Part shown: positions 34,285 through 45,654 of the stretch, one piece after another
How positions within the stretch are numbered: the first letter of the stretch is position 1
Layout: the number at the start of each line of letters is the position of its first letter
Notes under the pieces: model-generated
What the model was told of the DNA's origin: nothing
Seen by the model: only the letters and a program-made list of their open reading frames with translations
Database searches by the model: none
Position numbers and translations under genes: made by a program
DNA from: Cephalopachus bancanus
Lineage: Eukaryota > Chordata > Mammalia > Primates > Tarsiidae
Assembly: GCA_027257055.1 (NCBI GenBank)
Contig: JAPVLO010000206.1
Coordinates: 1,674,001 to 1,738,000, forward strand
DNA: 64,000 nt
Reading direction: 5' to 3'

Positions 34285-35155
34285 AGTCAACAAATGTTTA
34301 TTAAACATCTGTTATGTGCTAAGCTCTGACCTAGACTCGTGGTGTAGAGGATATGTGCAAAAGAAGTATTGTGGTACTTACATTCCAATGAGCAGAACAA
34401 CAGCAACAGGTGAGCAAATTAATAAAAGCATAACTACCTATATGAAGTGCTAAGAAGGAAATAGCTGAGGTGCTGTGATCAGGAATAAGAGCTGATGTAA
34501 TGGTCAGGAGGGAGCCTCATTCAGGAAATGATATTAAATTGAGTCCCAAAGCGTGAGAAGGAAACACTTCCTTAAAGAATGGGGTGAAGAGTTTTGCAGG
34601 CAAAAGAAACAGCCTCAAGGAAGGAAAACATTTGGCACATTTAAAGACCTAAAGTCGGAGTGAATGGGGCCAGAGCCAAGTGCCAGAGAGGCAGGCTGGG
34701 AGGAGGCAGGGTTGGAGACCCAAAGGGTGCCCAGGCCATCTTTGAATTTTGTGGGTTGGACCGAGGGGCCATTAAAGAGACGGCAAACAACACAGTTTCC
34801 TTTATGTTTTGCAGGGAATTTATAAGAACATCTTGACTGCTATAGGGAAAACAGATTAGAAGAGACCAGGATGGGAAATAGGAAAGTGACTTGTAATCGT
34901 CCAACTGAGAAATGATAGTGGCTTAAAGTAGGACAGTGACAGTGGAGATTGACATAAGTAGATGGAAGACGCCTTTTGGAATAGGAAGGATTTGCTGATA
35001 TTGTCAAGAGAAGTGGGGCAAAGGAGAAGAAGAATCAAGACAGACTACCTAGTTTCTGGCTTGAGCAACTGGATGGATGGTGATGCATTTACCAAGATCA
35101 GGAAGATGAAACACAGATTGCAGAGGAGAAATCAAAAGGCTGCAACTTATTAGGC
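34285..35155 (-). mobile_element. L2 LINE 3' region
   Basis: Long complement of L2: GTCAACAAATGTTTATTAAAC, GAGCCTCATTCAGGAAATG, GAACATCTTGACTGC, CGTCCAACTGAGAAATGATAG, GGATTTGCTGATATTG, TCTGGCTTGAGCAACTGGA, TGGTGATGCATTTACCAAG. Confidence 0.8.
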
Positions 35156-35204
35156 CTGACAGACTTATGAGACACTGAAGTCGAGTATCGAGTAGGCATT
35201 GGCA

Positions 35205-35590
35205 CATACTCTGTTAATGTAAATATTTTTGAGTACCTACTGTATGTGCTGAGTCTAATTCAGGGGGTAAAGCAGTAAACATAACAGAGATAGTCCTTGA
35301 CCTTAGGAAGTTTACAAAAAAGCAGGTAGGGCAAATATTGGACAAGTAACTAAGCATAATGTAAGTACTGAGGCAAAAATCAGGGGGCTTGGGGAAGGAA
35401 GAACAGGAGGACTTACTGGGTGGCTAGCAAAGACTTCCTAAGGAAGTTTGTTAGGGAAGTCAGTTCTGAAATAAAAATGAAATTAGTTCAGTAAAGAGGT
35501 GGAGGCAGAGTTTAAGGCAAAACATGTGCAGAGCATGTGTAGAGGCCTGGAGGCAGGAGAGATTAGGTCTTTCCAGGAATGAGTCTTACA
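35205..35590 (-). mobile_element. L2 LINE 3' region, second copy
   Basis: A new L2 start: TTTTTGAGTACCTACTGTATG, GTCCTTGACCTTAGGAAG, AAGACTTCCTAAGGAAG, AAACATGTGCAGAGCATG, GAGGCCTGGAGGCAGGAG. Confidence 0.8.
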
Positions 35591-36786
35591 CAACTCATTG
35601 TTTCCCAAGAGGTTCTCAGTCCTCTGAAATCCCCCTACTAGCAGGCCGGTTCTGCCCATCCTCCAGACATGCTGAAGTGACCAGAGGGTCAGCACAGCTT
35701 GCACTCCAGCCCAGACACCTGTTGAACTATGTCTAAAAGATCTAAGTTCATTCTTTTAATTAACAATCCCTTGCTCACCTGACTATGAATTATAGACTGT
35801 AGATGAACTTCTTGCCTCTAAGAAAGAGCTTGTCACTTAGTGGAGGACTGTAGAATGTTATAATTATGTGTAAAGAAATGTGGAGAGATTGAACAAGCAG
35901 TGACTGGCCCTCCCTAGAACAACAGAGGAGACATCACAAAAGAAGAAGGAGAAAGAACTGGCAACACTGACATCAGGTGAGCACGTGGGATACATCCGTG
36001 TGTTAGGGAAAGGGCATGGCAAGTAATTTGGAAGAACAAATCATTCTAATGAATTCAGTTTATCCAATGAACATAATTTTCTCTCTTGGATACACAATCT
36101 TCCTTAGCACTGAGATTTCTCTGCTGTCATTTTGTAACTGGTAATTTTCTTCAAGGAGATACCTTAGTTTTGAAGGCTAGTAAAATGATCCAATGCCAGC
36201 GGTCATGTGAGTATAGGAGGGAAGAACGCCCCAGGGGTTAAGCTGAAGGTCACAAAGCTTTTCCCCCACCTGCCACATTTGTGTCACCTTCATGGGTAGT
36301 CTGAAGGCAATTAGGATTGGGATCCTCTCCTTGCCAGTAAAGACGGGTCATCCTTTAGCGGTCCCTTTGCCCCATCCCTACAGAAAACCACCAGGCCTTT
36401 TGGTAGCCCTCCATATTTCCTGCTTCCTCCCCTGAGGCCAGTATTAGAGCATCTGCCATTTGGAAACTCTCGGGACTGACAGGAAAAATCAATTTGCTTT
36501 TGGCCATTTCTTAATTATGGTGGCACTGCATAAAATCAGATGAAAAACTATTAGTAACTCAAACCTGTTAGAAAAATGGAGACAAGAGGAGAGAGAGAAA
36601 GAAAAGTGGGAGTAGAGGGAATCCCAGAAAGAGGAAATGAATCTGTGTGAGAAACTATTTCCCAGTGAGCTCTCATGTTCATCACAGCTTTCAGACGTCA
36701 GCGCCAGAGACCACAGCTAAGTGATAATTAGGAACCCAGCAATCCTTCTGAAAGAAATACAAGATGGAACATTATTAAATGAGGTG
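35591..36786. other. Unassigned sequence
   Basis: No recognised feature apart from purine-rich 36580-36640. Confidence 0.4.
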
Positions 36787-36864
36787 TTCTTCCTTCTTCC
36801 TTCTTCCTTCTTCCTTCTTCCTTCTTCCTCTTCTTCCTCTTCTTCCTCTTCTTCCTCTTCTTCC

Positions 36865-36898
<34 letters not shown>
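36787..36898. repeat. Compound polypyrimidine microsatellite
   Basis: About six 7-base units (TTCTTCC), then about seven 9-base units (TCTTCTTCC), then TTC repeats. The plus strand is pure C/T over about 110 bases. Confidence 0.95.
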
Positions 36899-37044
36899 TC
36901 ACCCAAGAGATGTGGTGCTCTTCCTTAATAGCTTTGAAAAGCACGAACATGAAACAAGAAGCCAATGTGTCACGAGCAACCAAAATCTCGAGCATGGAAC
37001 TTCTCTTATCTTTCCTGGGAAAAGTCTAATCATCTAATCATATA

Positions 37045-37440
37045 AAATTAAAATACCTCAGTGGGTGGTTGCCAGGGGCTGAGGAAATGGGGAGAGGGAT
37101 AAACAGGGGAGCACAGGGAATCTCTAGGCCTGACACTATCGTGCATGATACCATAATAGTGGATACACGACATTCTGCACAATCAAATCCATTATGCATT
37201 TTTCACTTTGTGTACAACGCAAAGTGTTGTAATGTAAACTATAGTGTCTTTAGTAAATAAGAATATCAATACTAGCTCAACAGCTATAACGAATATATCC
37301 TACTACTGCGAAATGTTAATAATAAGGGACACTGGAAGGAGGGGAGAGAATACATGGAAATTCTGTACTTGCTGTTCAATTTTCCTGCAAATTTAAACCT
37401 GCTCTAAGAAATAAGGTCTATTAACTAAGAGTGATTTTAA
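37045..37440 (+). mobile_element. L1M 3' end
   Basis: GTGGTTGCCAGGGGCTGAGG, ACCATAATAGTGGATACACG, AACTATAGTGTCTTTAG, GAAATGTTAATAATAAGGG, GCTCTAAGAAATAAGGTC. Confidence 0.85.
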
Positions 37441-37489
37441 AACACTTCAAAGTTAATTGCTCAACTTGATCTCTCCCTTCATTTAATAT

Positions 37490-38040
37490 TAGACCTGATG
37501 AAATGTGTACCTATTACTTAAAAAGCCATTGTCTGGATGAGATCATCAAGGGAGTAAATCTGGATACAGAGGAGTCTGAGGGCTTGCCTCAGTGCCCTTC
37601 CAGATTTAGAAATCAAGAAAAAAGAAGACCCGTCAGAGGAGACTGAGAAGCAGCCTGTGAAGTCTATGGCAAAGTGGACAATTTTGTGTCCCTGTAGCCA
37701 ATTAAAGAAGGTTTGTCAGAGTAGGTGATCTGCACAAAATGTTGCTCGGTGAGAGAAGGATGCAGAGCTGCTTACTGGATTGGGTGCCTTTGATAAGAAC
37801 AACTTAAGAGGAGGGGCAGGCACGATAGCACAATTAGGAGAGGTTCAAGAGAGAATGGGTGGGGAGAGTAGGGCGCATGAGCAGAGAAATCTCAAGCTTC
37901 TTTGTGAAGAGAAATGGCGTGATGTTGAGCAAGTTGGTGCTTTGCCAGCCTTCATATCAGGAGAGGAAAGGACAAGGAAAGAAGTGAAGGGGTGGCAGAG
38001 TGACTACACTTATGGGCTATGGATTTTAAACCCTGTGAGG
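37490..38040 (-). mobile_element. Probable L2 internal fragment
   Basis: CTGGATGAGATCATCAAGG, GAGGAGACTGAGAAGCAGC and GGTTCAAGAGAGAATGGGTG follow an ancient L2-like internal order as I recall it. Confidence 0.55.
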
Positions 38041-38534
38041 AGGCGGGTGAGCTCATGAAGACAGTAGTGCGGTAGGGTCAGTAAAGATTCTTATTGTTAA
38101 AGTTGTGGCACAAGAAACAGCACGCTGAGCACTGTCAAGGTCACTATGCCACAAATTAATTTTTGTGCTTCTAATCACCAATGACAAGGATCTAAGACTA
38201 TATTGAAGTCTCATTGTATTCAAACGATAAATGGAATACATATAATTACAATGGCTACCCTCAGTTTGATTTCCTTCTTTCTCAACCTTCTAGTTTTTAA
38301 TTGTCTCATTTCCCCATGGGAAATTTTAGGCTCTTGGTATGATTATTATGAATTCTTTTAATTATATCATTATTTCACTCTTTGCTGGTTTCACATGACT
38401 CTTCTGATAAAAAAAATTGAAAGTTCATTCTAAAAGAATGAGGTAAATTGTCCCCCATGTAAATTATTACATGACAATAAGTAACTAAATATATGTTATT
38501 ATCCTGGAGGTTTTGAGAAAGAAATAACAGGAAT
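38041..38534. other. Unassigned sequence
   Basis: No recognised feature. Confidence 0.4.
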
Positions 38535-38740
38535 ACTAATCACTTATTGAGAACATATTTATGTTTGTCATTTTGCTAGGAAATTTATAATCCATGCAAA
38601 TAACATCACAAGGTAGGCATTACTATTCTCATTTTACAAGAAGCAGAGACTCAGACCATATGACTAAAGAACACATAGCTAACAAGTGACAAAACCTAGT
38701 CACTGTGACTCCATAATTCCTTCTCATTCCTCTAATCTTT
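38535..38740 (-). mobile_element. MIR SINE
   Basis: CACAAGGTAGGCATTACTATTC, TCATTTTACAAGAAGCAGAG, ACACATAGCTAACAAGTGAC: complement of MIR with its L2-like tail. Confidence 0.8.
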
Positions 38741-38774
38741 TTCTGGATTTCTTCCATGCTCTGTCTAGTATTAC

Positions 38775-38880
38775 CTGTTTTGTGAATCTGGGTACAAAGG
38801 AATCTGAAAACTTGCCTCGGCACTCTCCCAGATTCAGAAAAGAAAAGAGGATCCATCAGAGGAGACTGAGTGGTTTAGCA
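38775..38880 (-). mobile_element. Probable L2 fragment
   Basis: Parallels 37550-37650: AATCTGGGTACAAAGGAATC, CAGATTCAGAAAAG, CATCAGAGGAGACTGAG. Confidence 0.5.
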
Positions 38881-39082
38881 TTTTTGTTGTGGGAGGACAA
38901 GTTAGTGGTGTGCTGTGGGTTGATAATCCAGTTAAGACCTGAGAGGTGGTTTTTGTTAATTTCTCCCCTCATTCACTCACTTCACATAACTACCCTTATA
39001 ATAAATTGGGCACAGAATTCCTCTTTTCCATAAACACTACCATGCTGTGCTCTCACCATAACTGATGCACTTGTGATTTTTC

Positions 39083-39391
39083 TATTTCTTTTTTGTTTGT
39101 TTGTTTTTTGAGTTGGAGTCTCACCCTGTCACCCAGGCTGGAGAGCAGTGGCACACTCGTGGCCACCCCAGCATCCACCTGCTGGGCTCAGGCGATCCTT
39201 CTGCCTAAGCCTTCCAAGTAGCCGGAACTACAGGCATGCGCTACCATGCCTGGCTAATTTTTTGATATATGGTAGAGACCAGGTCTCACCAAGTTGCCCA
39301 GGCTGGTCTCGAACCCCTGGGCTCAGGCAATCCTCTTGCTTCGGCCTCCCAAAGTGCTGGGATTACAGGCTTAAGCCACTGCATCTGGCCC
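39083..39391 (-). mobile_element. Alu, older type
   Basis: GAGTTGGAGTCTCACCCTG ... CAAAGTGCTGGGATTACAGGC, ends CCACTGCATCTGGCC. It lacks the CTCAGCC deletion. TSD TGATTTTTC at 39074-39082 and 39392-39400. Confidence 0.9.
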
Positions 39392-39400
39392 TGATTTTTC

Positions 39401-40616
39401 AATAGCTGAAAAAGAGGGACTATTCAGTTCTGCCACTTTATTTTCAAAATTTCAGCAGACACAGAATGATTACTATCACCAGACTCTCAATCAACCTCTC
39501 ATTTTACGAAATTATACTGAAAGATTGGTGCTGATAGACATATTTTTAGAATGACAAATACATTATCTAAAAATAAATGGGCTATTAATGGTTCTCTTTA
39601 TCCTGCACACACCCACACTGACATTGCTGGGCTTTTTTTCCAATATCTCTCCCTTGGTTTCAACTGACAATTTGCTAGTAATATGACCTCTTGGTTTGTT
39701 TCTTTCCTCCTATCACTTGGTTTCTAGCATGACTACATAGTAGTCATCTAAAAAATGTGGTTGTCAAGTAATCATCCCAGGTTGTTATTTTACTTTGCAG
39801 AAATATAATGATACTTCAAAACTGAAATACATTTTTAATCAAAATTACATTTACATTAACTACATTCTTATGAATCAGACAGTATCTTATATTAAAGCAG
39901 CTCTCCTTCTGATCACATCAGTGAAATCTGGACAAATACTGAAATGCAGCAATTTGAAGGCAATGAAGGGAGAATGGAGTTAGGTGATAAAGATCCAGTA
40001 AAGAAAGGGAATACAATGAGGCTAATTGACATTCTCAGTTGCTTTTCCTCTCGAGACATTTTGCCATTGCTAAACTGTGTAGGGTAAAAGGATTAGAAAA
40101 CAAACAGAAAGACACACAAGGAAGTTAAAAAGTCTAGCAAACTTTTGTTGGTATCATGGTCCTAGGAGACACAAATTGGAGTTCCAAACTCAATCAAAGA
40201 TGTGACGCAATGGCAAATATTTTGCTCATCGAGACCCACAAAGAATTGCATGCCCCAGAATAAAAGCAAACTGAAAATAGACATGCATTCACAAAATTGG
40301 AAACCTCAATCTTGGACAAAATTGAAAACCTTAGCCTTGGTATCTCCTAATCCTCCATTGACTTGAAGGTTAGATGCTCCTACTCTAATTGCCTGCAAAA
40401 AGAAAAATAAAGCTTTCATGCAAAAAACATTTCATCAGACCTGCTACAATTTTTCATAGGTAATATCCATTATTTAATTGAAAATGACTTGGTATACCTA
40501 GAGACAGGACCAAATTATTGAAAATCAAGAGATAAAAGGCAAATAGATGAATCTACAGGTAACTCTAAGATATTGAAGTTATTAGAAAGATAGCTCAACT
40601 TAACTGTTATCAATAT
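39401..40616. other. Unassigned sequence
   Basis: No recognised feature. Confidence 0.4.
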
Positions 40617-40703
40617 TTGAGGTTGTGGTAAGCTGTGATCATGCCACTGACCTCTGTCCCAAGCAACAGAGTGAGACTCCAACTCAAACAACAACAACAA
40701 CAA
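40617..40703 (+). mobile_element. Alu 3' fragment
   Basis: Only the right-arm end is present (GAGGTTGTGGTAAGCTGTGATC, CAACAGAGTGAGACTCC) with a (CAA)n tail. Confidence 0.75.
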
Positions 40704-40799
40704 TCACCTCCTCCCACCCCCCAGAAAAGAACAAAAAAATACAGAAAGAGTGTAAGGGTACATAAAATACAGTTTTTTTTAAAAAGCTAATATTTGTGG

Positions 40800-41032
40800 A
40801 TTGAGCTTACAGAAATAGAAGAGCAAGAAAATGGAACAGGAGCAATATTTGAAAAGATAATTACTAAAAAATTCCAAAATTCAATGAAACAGCAACCCAC
40901 ACATTCAAAAAGCTGTAAGAACAAAAATTATTAAATACAAAGAAAACCACTCCAGGCACAATGTGTTCAAACCACTAAAAGCTAAAAATAAAGCAATTTA
41001 AAAGCAACTGCAAGAATGGAAGACATTATTTT

Positions 41033-41071
<39 letters not shown>

Positions 41072-41510
41072 TTTGAGTTGGAGTCTCACTCTGTCACCCA
41101 GACTGGAGTGCAGTGGCCGCTCCCGGCCACCGCAGCCTCGACCTGCTGGGCTCCAGTGATCCTTCTGCCTCAGCCTTCCGAGTAGCCGGAATTACAGGCA
41201 TGCACTACCACACCCAGCTGATTTTTTTGATTTATTGTGGAGATGAGGTCTCGCTGCCCAGGCGGGTCTCGAACCCACGGGCTTAGGCAATCCACTCACC
41301 TCAGCCTCCCAAAGGCGCGGGATTACAGGCTGAGCCACCGAGCCCGGCTGAAGACATTACTTCAAAAGTAACAATTATAAGTTGACTGCTTCTCAACATA
41401 AATAATGGCACTCAAAAAACAATGAGATAGACTCTAAAGTGCTGAAATAAAATAACTGCCAACCTAGAATTTTATGTTGAGTGAAAATAGTCTTCAAAAT
41501 CAAGAGGAAA
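40800..41510 (+). mobile_element. L1M ORF1 3' region, split by an Alu
   Basis: ATATTTGAAAAGATAATTAC, AATTCCAAAATTCAATGAAAC, CCACTCCAGGCACAATG, AAACCACTAAAAGC and, after the Alu, CAACCTAGAATTTTATGTTG and CTTCAAAATCAAGAGG follow an old L1 order. The Alu occupies 41029-41349. Confidence 0.75.
41029..41349 (-). mobile_element. Alu, lineage-specific young type
   Basis: (TTTA)n tail complement, CACTCTGTCACCC, the shortened GTCTCGCTGCCCAGG, CCAAAGGCGCGGGATT, ends CACCGAGCCCGGC. Perfect TSD GAAGACATTA at 41019-41028 and 41350-41359. Confidence 0.97.
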
Positions 41511-42079
41511 TAAAGATGTTTTCATAATTAAAAAATAGAGGACTAATTACCAACAAAACTATACACAATAATAAATATTTAAAATAATTATTTAGGAGTT
41601 GAAAAAATATTTTGAGTAGAATCACAAAACTGCACAAAGATGGCAAGAGTGCTGGAGAGGTAAACATATGAGTAAATATTGACTGTATAAAATGTTGACT
41701 GTATAAAACAATAAAATAATAATACAAATGTAATATTTTATGGCATTTAAAATGTATGCAGAATTAAAATCATGATCACAATAACACAAAAGACAGTAGG
41801 GAACAAATGGAGTTAAAATATTCTAAGGTTTTTCCATTGTCTGGGAAGTGTTAAAATACGAATTTATTATAGACAGCAATAAATCTATCATGTGCTTTAT
41901 AATCTCTAAAGTGTTCATTAAATGATAGCTAATATACTAATGGGAGAAAAAATAATAAATACCTGATTATTCCAAAAAATGTAAGAAATGAGAAATAAAA
42001 GCATGATGGCTAATAAAAACAAACAATCTAATGGTAGAAAAAGCAGAGTAAACATTTTTTAAGACCACACAAAGGCATA
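41511..42079. other. AT-rich, probably decayed L1M
   Basis: Lies between two recognisable L1M pieces and has similar composition. No specific motif secured. Confidence 0.35.
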
Positions 42080-42518
42080 TCATAATTGAATTTTTGAATA
42101 TCAATGATAAAAGAAAATCTTAAGAGCAGCAAGAAGAAAAAGACACGTGTACTAAGGTTCAAATATAAGAAATACAGAAGATTTATTTTCAGAAGCTATG
42201 CAAGCCAATTGACAATGGAGTTAGGTTCTAAAAGAATAAAAGAAAAACCAAACAAAAATTTCATATCCAGAAAACATATGATTCAAAAATTAAATTAAAT
42301 AAAAATAAGGACTTTTTAGCAAGAAAATTTTGAGATAATTCATTGTCAGTACACTCACAATGCAAGAAATAAAATCAGAAAGAATTGATATTTGAAAAAT
42401 TGGGCCCACTCTAATGAATGAAGAGTGTCAGAAATTGTTAATATATGGATAAATATAAAATACTTTTTTTCATGTTTAATCTACTTAAAAGATAGTGAAC
42501 TTTTTAAAGTAAAAATAA

Positions 42519-42807
42519 GCCAGGCTCGGTGGCTCAGCCTGTAATCCCGTGCCTTTGGGAGGCTGAGGTGAGCAGATTGCCTGAGCCTGCAGGTTTGAGA
42601 CCCAAATGGGCAGCGAGACCTCATCTCTACAATAAATCAAAAAATCAGCTGGGCGTGGTAGCACACGCCTGTAGTTCCGGCTACTTGGAAGACTGAGGCG
42701 GAAGGATCGCCGGAGCCCAGCAGGTCGAGGCTGCGGTGGCCAGGAGCGGCCACTACACTCCAGTCTGGGTGACAGAGTGAGACTCCAACTCAAAAAAAAT
42801 AAAAAAT
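42519..42807 (+). mobile_element. Alu, lineage-specific young type
   Basis: GCCAGGCTCGGTGGCTCAG, CCCGTGCCTTTGGG, shortened GGGCAGCGAGACC. The 13-bp perfect TSD AAAGTAAAAATAA is at 42506-42518 and 42808-42820. Confidence 0.96.
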
Positions 42808-42959
42808 AAAGTAAAAATAACAGTAAAGTATTGTGGACCTTATAATATGTAGAAGAAAAAATGCACCATAGCAATAACACATACCACCAGAAGAGGAAGT
42901 ATATGGTTGTAAGGTTTTTATACTATACATTAGATAGTATTCTATTATTTAAAGGTTGA

Positions 42960-43256
42960 AAGCCGGGCTCGGTGACCCAGCCTGTAATCCCGCGCCTTTG
43001 GGAGGCTGAGGTGAGTGGATTGCCTGAGCCCACAGGCTTGAGACCTGCCTGGGCAGTGAGACCTCATCTCTACAATAAATCAAAAAATAAGCTGGGCATG
43101 GTAGCGCATGCCTGTAATTCCGGCTACTTGGAAGGCTGAGGTGGAAGGATCGCCAGAGCCCAGCAGGTCGAGGCTGCAGTGGCCGGGAGCAGCCACTGTA
43201 CTCCAGTCTGGGCAACAGAGTGAGACTCCAACTAAAAAAAAATAAAAAATAAAAAT
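42960..43256 (+). mobile_element. Alu, lineage-specific young type
   Basis: AGCCGGGCTCGGTGACCCAG, CCCGCGCCTTTGGG, shortened GGGCAGTGAGACC. TSD AAAGGTTGA at 42951-42959 and 43257-43265. Confidence 0.96.
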
Positions 43257-43437
43257 AAAGGTTGATAGTGATACCTTAAAAATGAATATTATAACCCCTA
43301 GAAGAATTGCTAAAAATTAAAAACAATAAAACAATAGTAGAAATAACATGAAATCATAAAATGTATTCATTTTGAAATATATTAGAAAAAGGGTAAAAGA
43401 AAAAAGTTTAAGAATAGAAATTAAATGTCTAATTTAT

Positions 43438-43503
43438 AATATTTTTTATATAATTGGGTTTAAATCTAGCAGTAGATTTAAACCCAATTACATAAAAAAT
43501 ATT
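43438..43503. repeat. Near-perfect 30-bp inverted repeat (hairpin)
   Basis: Left arm 43438-43467, 6-base spacer AGCAGT, right arm 43474-43503. The arms pair at 29 of 30 positions. The right arm contains the L1M-like AGATTTAAACCCAATTA. The left arm is its inverted copy. Confidence 0.95.
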
Positions 43504-43608
43504 GAATTAAAGCTGTTTAAACACTCAAATTAAAAATGTTAGATAGAGCAACAAAAAAAGTTCAATTATATTAACATCAAATAAAATACATTTTAAGAAA
43601 TATTGCCA

Positions 43609-44011
43609 GCAGGGCTTGGTGGCTCAGCCTGTAATCCCGTGCCTTTGGGAGGCTGAGGTGAATGGATTGCCTGAGCCCGCGGGTTTGAGACCCACCTGGG
43701 CAGCTTGGCGAGACCTCATCTCTACAATAAATCAAAAAATCAGCCAGCACGTGCCTGTAGTTCCAACTACTTGGAAGGCTGAGGCGGAAGGATCGCCGGA
43801 GCCCAGCAGGTCGAGGCTGCGGTGGCCGGGAGCAGTCACTGCACTCCAGTCTGGGTGACAGAGTGAGACTCCAACTGAAAAAAAAAAAAAAAGAAAGATA
43901 CTTGGGAGGCTGAGGCAGAAGGATCGCCGGAGCCCAGCAGGTCGAGGCTGCGGTGGCCGGGAGCGGCCACTGCACCCCAGTCTGGGCGACAGAGTGAGAC
44001 TCTAACTCAAA

Positions 44012-44042
<31 letters not shown>

Positions 44043-44099
44043 GAAGGAAGGAAGGAAGGAAGGAAGGAAGGAAGGAAGGAAGGAAGGAAGAAAGAAAGA
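43609..44099 (+). mobile_element. Alu dimer plus extra partial right arm, one insertion unit
   Basis: 43609-43891 is a full dimer that keeps GGGCAGCTTGGCGAGACC and has CCCGTGCCTTTGGG. After an A/G-rich joint at 43877-43899 a second right-arm piece starts at TACTTGGGAGGCTGAGGC and runs to CTCTAACTC at about 44007. A (GAAA)n(GGAA)n(GAAA)n tail follows. A single perfect TSD, AAGAAATATTGCCA, at 43595-43608 and 44100-44113 encloses everything. Confidence 0.93.
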
Positions 44100-44104
44100 A
44101 AGAA
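44008..44104. repeat. (GAAA)n(GGAA)n tail microsatellite
   Basis: Pure purine tail of the preceding Alu unit, changing from GAAA to GGAA and back to GAAA. Confidence 0.95.
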
Positions 44105-44343
44105 ATATTGCCAAGGATAAGATAAGATATTTCATAATGATTAACAAGCTCTTTGAGAAGACACAAAAATATAAATGTTTATGCTTTTATAGTGAAGTTT
44201 TAAAATACATAAAGAAAAATCTGATAGAACTCAAAAGAGAGATAAATATAGTCACAATTATAGTTGGAGATTTAAATATATTTCTCTCTAATTGGTAGCA
44301 AAAAACTAGATTAGATGAGTGCCATAAAACAAATCTCAATTTT

Positions 44344-44630
44344 TTTTTTTTTTTTTGAGTTGGAGTCTCACTCTGTCGCCCAGACTGGAGTACAGTGGCC
44401 ACTCCTGGCCACCGCAGCCTTGACCTGCTGGGCTCCGGCGATCCTTCCGCCTCAGTCTTCCAAGTAGCTGGAATTACAGGCATGCACTACCATGCCTGGC
44501 TGATTTTTTGATTTATTGTAGAGATGACGTCTCGCTGCCCAGGCGGGTCTCGAGCCTGTGGGCTCAGGCAATCCACTCACCTCAGCCTCCCAAAGGCGCG
44601 AGATTACAGGCTGAGCCACCGAGTCCGGCT
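44344..44630 (-). mobile_element. Alu, lineage-specific young type
   Basis: GAGTTGGAGTCTCACTC, shortened GTCTCGCTGCCCAGG, CCAAAGGCGCGAGATT, ends CACCGAGTCCGGCT. The 15-bp TSD ACAAATCTCAATTTT is at 44329-44343 and 44631-44645. Confidence 0.97.
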
Positions 44631-45129
44631 ACAAATCTCAATTTTGTAAAATAATTGAAATCAGACAAAGTATTTTCTCTGCCTAAATATTCAGATGGTA
44701 GATTTAAATTAAAGTAGACATTAATAACAAAAAAAGTATGTGGAAGTTCCCCTAAAAAGTTGACAACTATACAACATACTAATAATTGGTGAAATCAGGA
44801 GTGAAGTCTTACAATATCTGCCAGAGAATCCTTAATATTTTCTTTAAAATAAATAAAGTTAGAAAATATTGAAGCAGTCTACGTCTGAACGCATGTTAAA
44901 TTATTGTGTATATCATGTATGGAAAGAATTGTGAAATTTGTGGTAGATGAGGAAAACATGAAAGCAGAAGAATATTATCTAAAGTGAGCATTTTCTCCCA
45001 GATCAAGACACAGGCCATCCACTGTCAGAGAAAGAGCATCTCTGGGCAGGAAGTTTGATGGTTCTGGTATATAAAGGTTCTTTCCATCTTCATTTTCCAA
45101 TATTAACTAAGTATAAATTGCTCTTATTT

Positions 45130-45485
45130 TTAGGCCTAAGCTTTACCACATTTCCCTCCTTGCTGTTACTCCAACAAGCTGCACATAGTTTTGCCTAAGG
45201 TCTTTGCACTGACTGTTCTCTCTGCCTACAACACTTGTCTTCCCCCATAAATTTGTGTGGCTCATTTCTTTGCCTCCTACTGGTCCTTCTCTAAAAACTT
45301 CCCTGACTATATCATCTTCCTGGATTAATTTTTTCTACAGAAGCTCCTTCTTGCTGAGTTTTTCTATTGAGCCGTTATTTTTCCACCCGCACTAAAACTC
45401 TGTGAGGGCAAGAATTTTGACGAATTTGTTCATACGTTATCCTCATTACCTAGAATGTTGACTGGCACACAGGACAATCAACTGT
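45130..45485 (+). mobile_element. L2 LINE 3' region
   Basis: GGCCTAAGCTTTACCACATT, GTCTTTGCACTGACTGTTC, CTCTGCCTACAACACTTG, AAACTTCCCTGACTATATC, CTCTGTGAGGGCAAGAATT, GACTGGCACACAGGAC: sense L2 3' end. Confidence 0.85.
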
Positions 45486-45654
45486 TGCATATGCTATTCC
45501 TGACACATGGGAGGCTCCTTCTCACCATTCAGATTTCAGATAAATGCCATCTCCTCAGAGACATCTTCCCTGACTACAGTATTTAAAGTACCACCATTTC
45601 ATTCTACTTTTTCTCTCTTCCAAAACCGTTTTACATTTTCTCCACATGTGCATA

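Larger units (their letters stand above)
42080..44990 (+). mobile_element. L1M element (ORF1 end into ORF2 start) hosting four Alu insertions
   Basis: AAAATCTTAAGAGCAGCAAG, CAGAAGCTATGCAAGCC, GACTTTTTAGCAAG, TAAAAGATAGTGAAC, GGTTGTAAGGTTTTTATAC, TATAACCCCTAGAAG, AGTAGATTTAAACCC, CTGATAGAACTCAAAAG, ATTATAGTTGGAGATTTAA, ATAAAACAAATCTCAA. The Alus at 42519, 42960, 43609 and 44344 interrupt it. Frames are destroyed. Confidence 0.8.

Noticed and set aside
36787..36898. Regular short repeats as a CRISPR-like array
   Set aside because: The units are 7-9 bases with no spacers, in vertebrate DNA. Simple microsatellite.
36717..36995. Open frame with poly-Glu or poly-Ser
   Set aside because: Direct translation of the polypyrimidine microsatellite. 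No flanking conserved protein.
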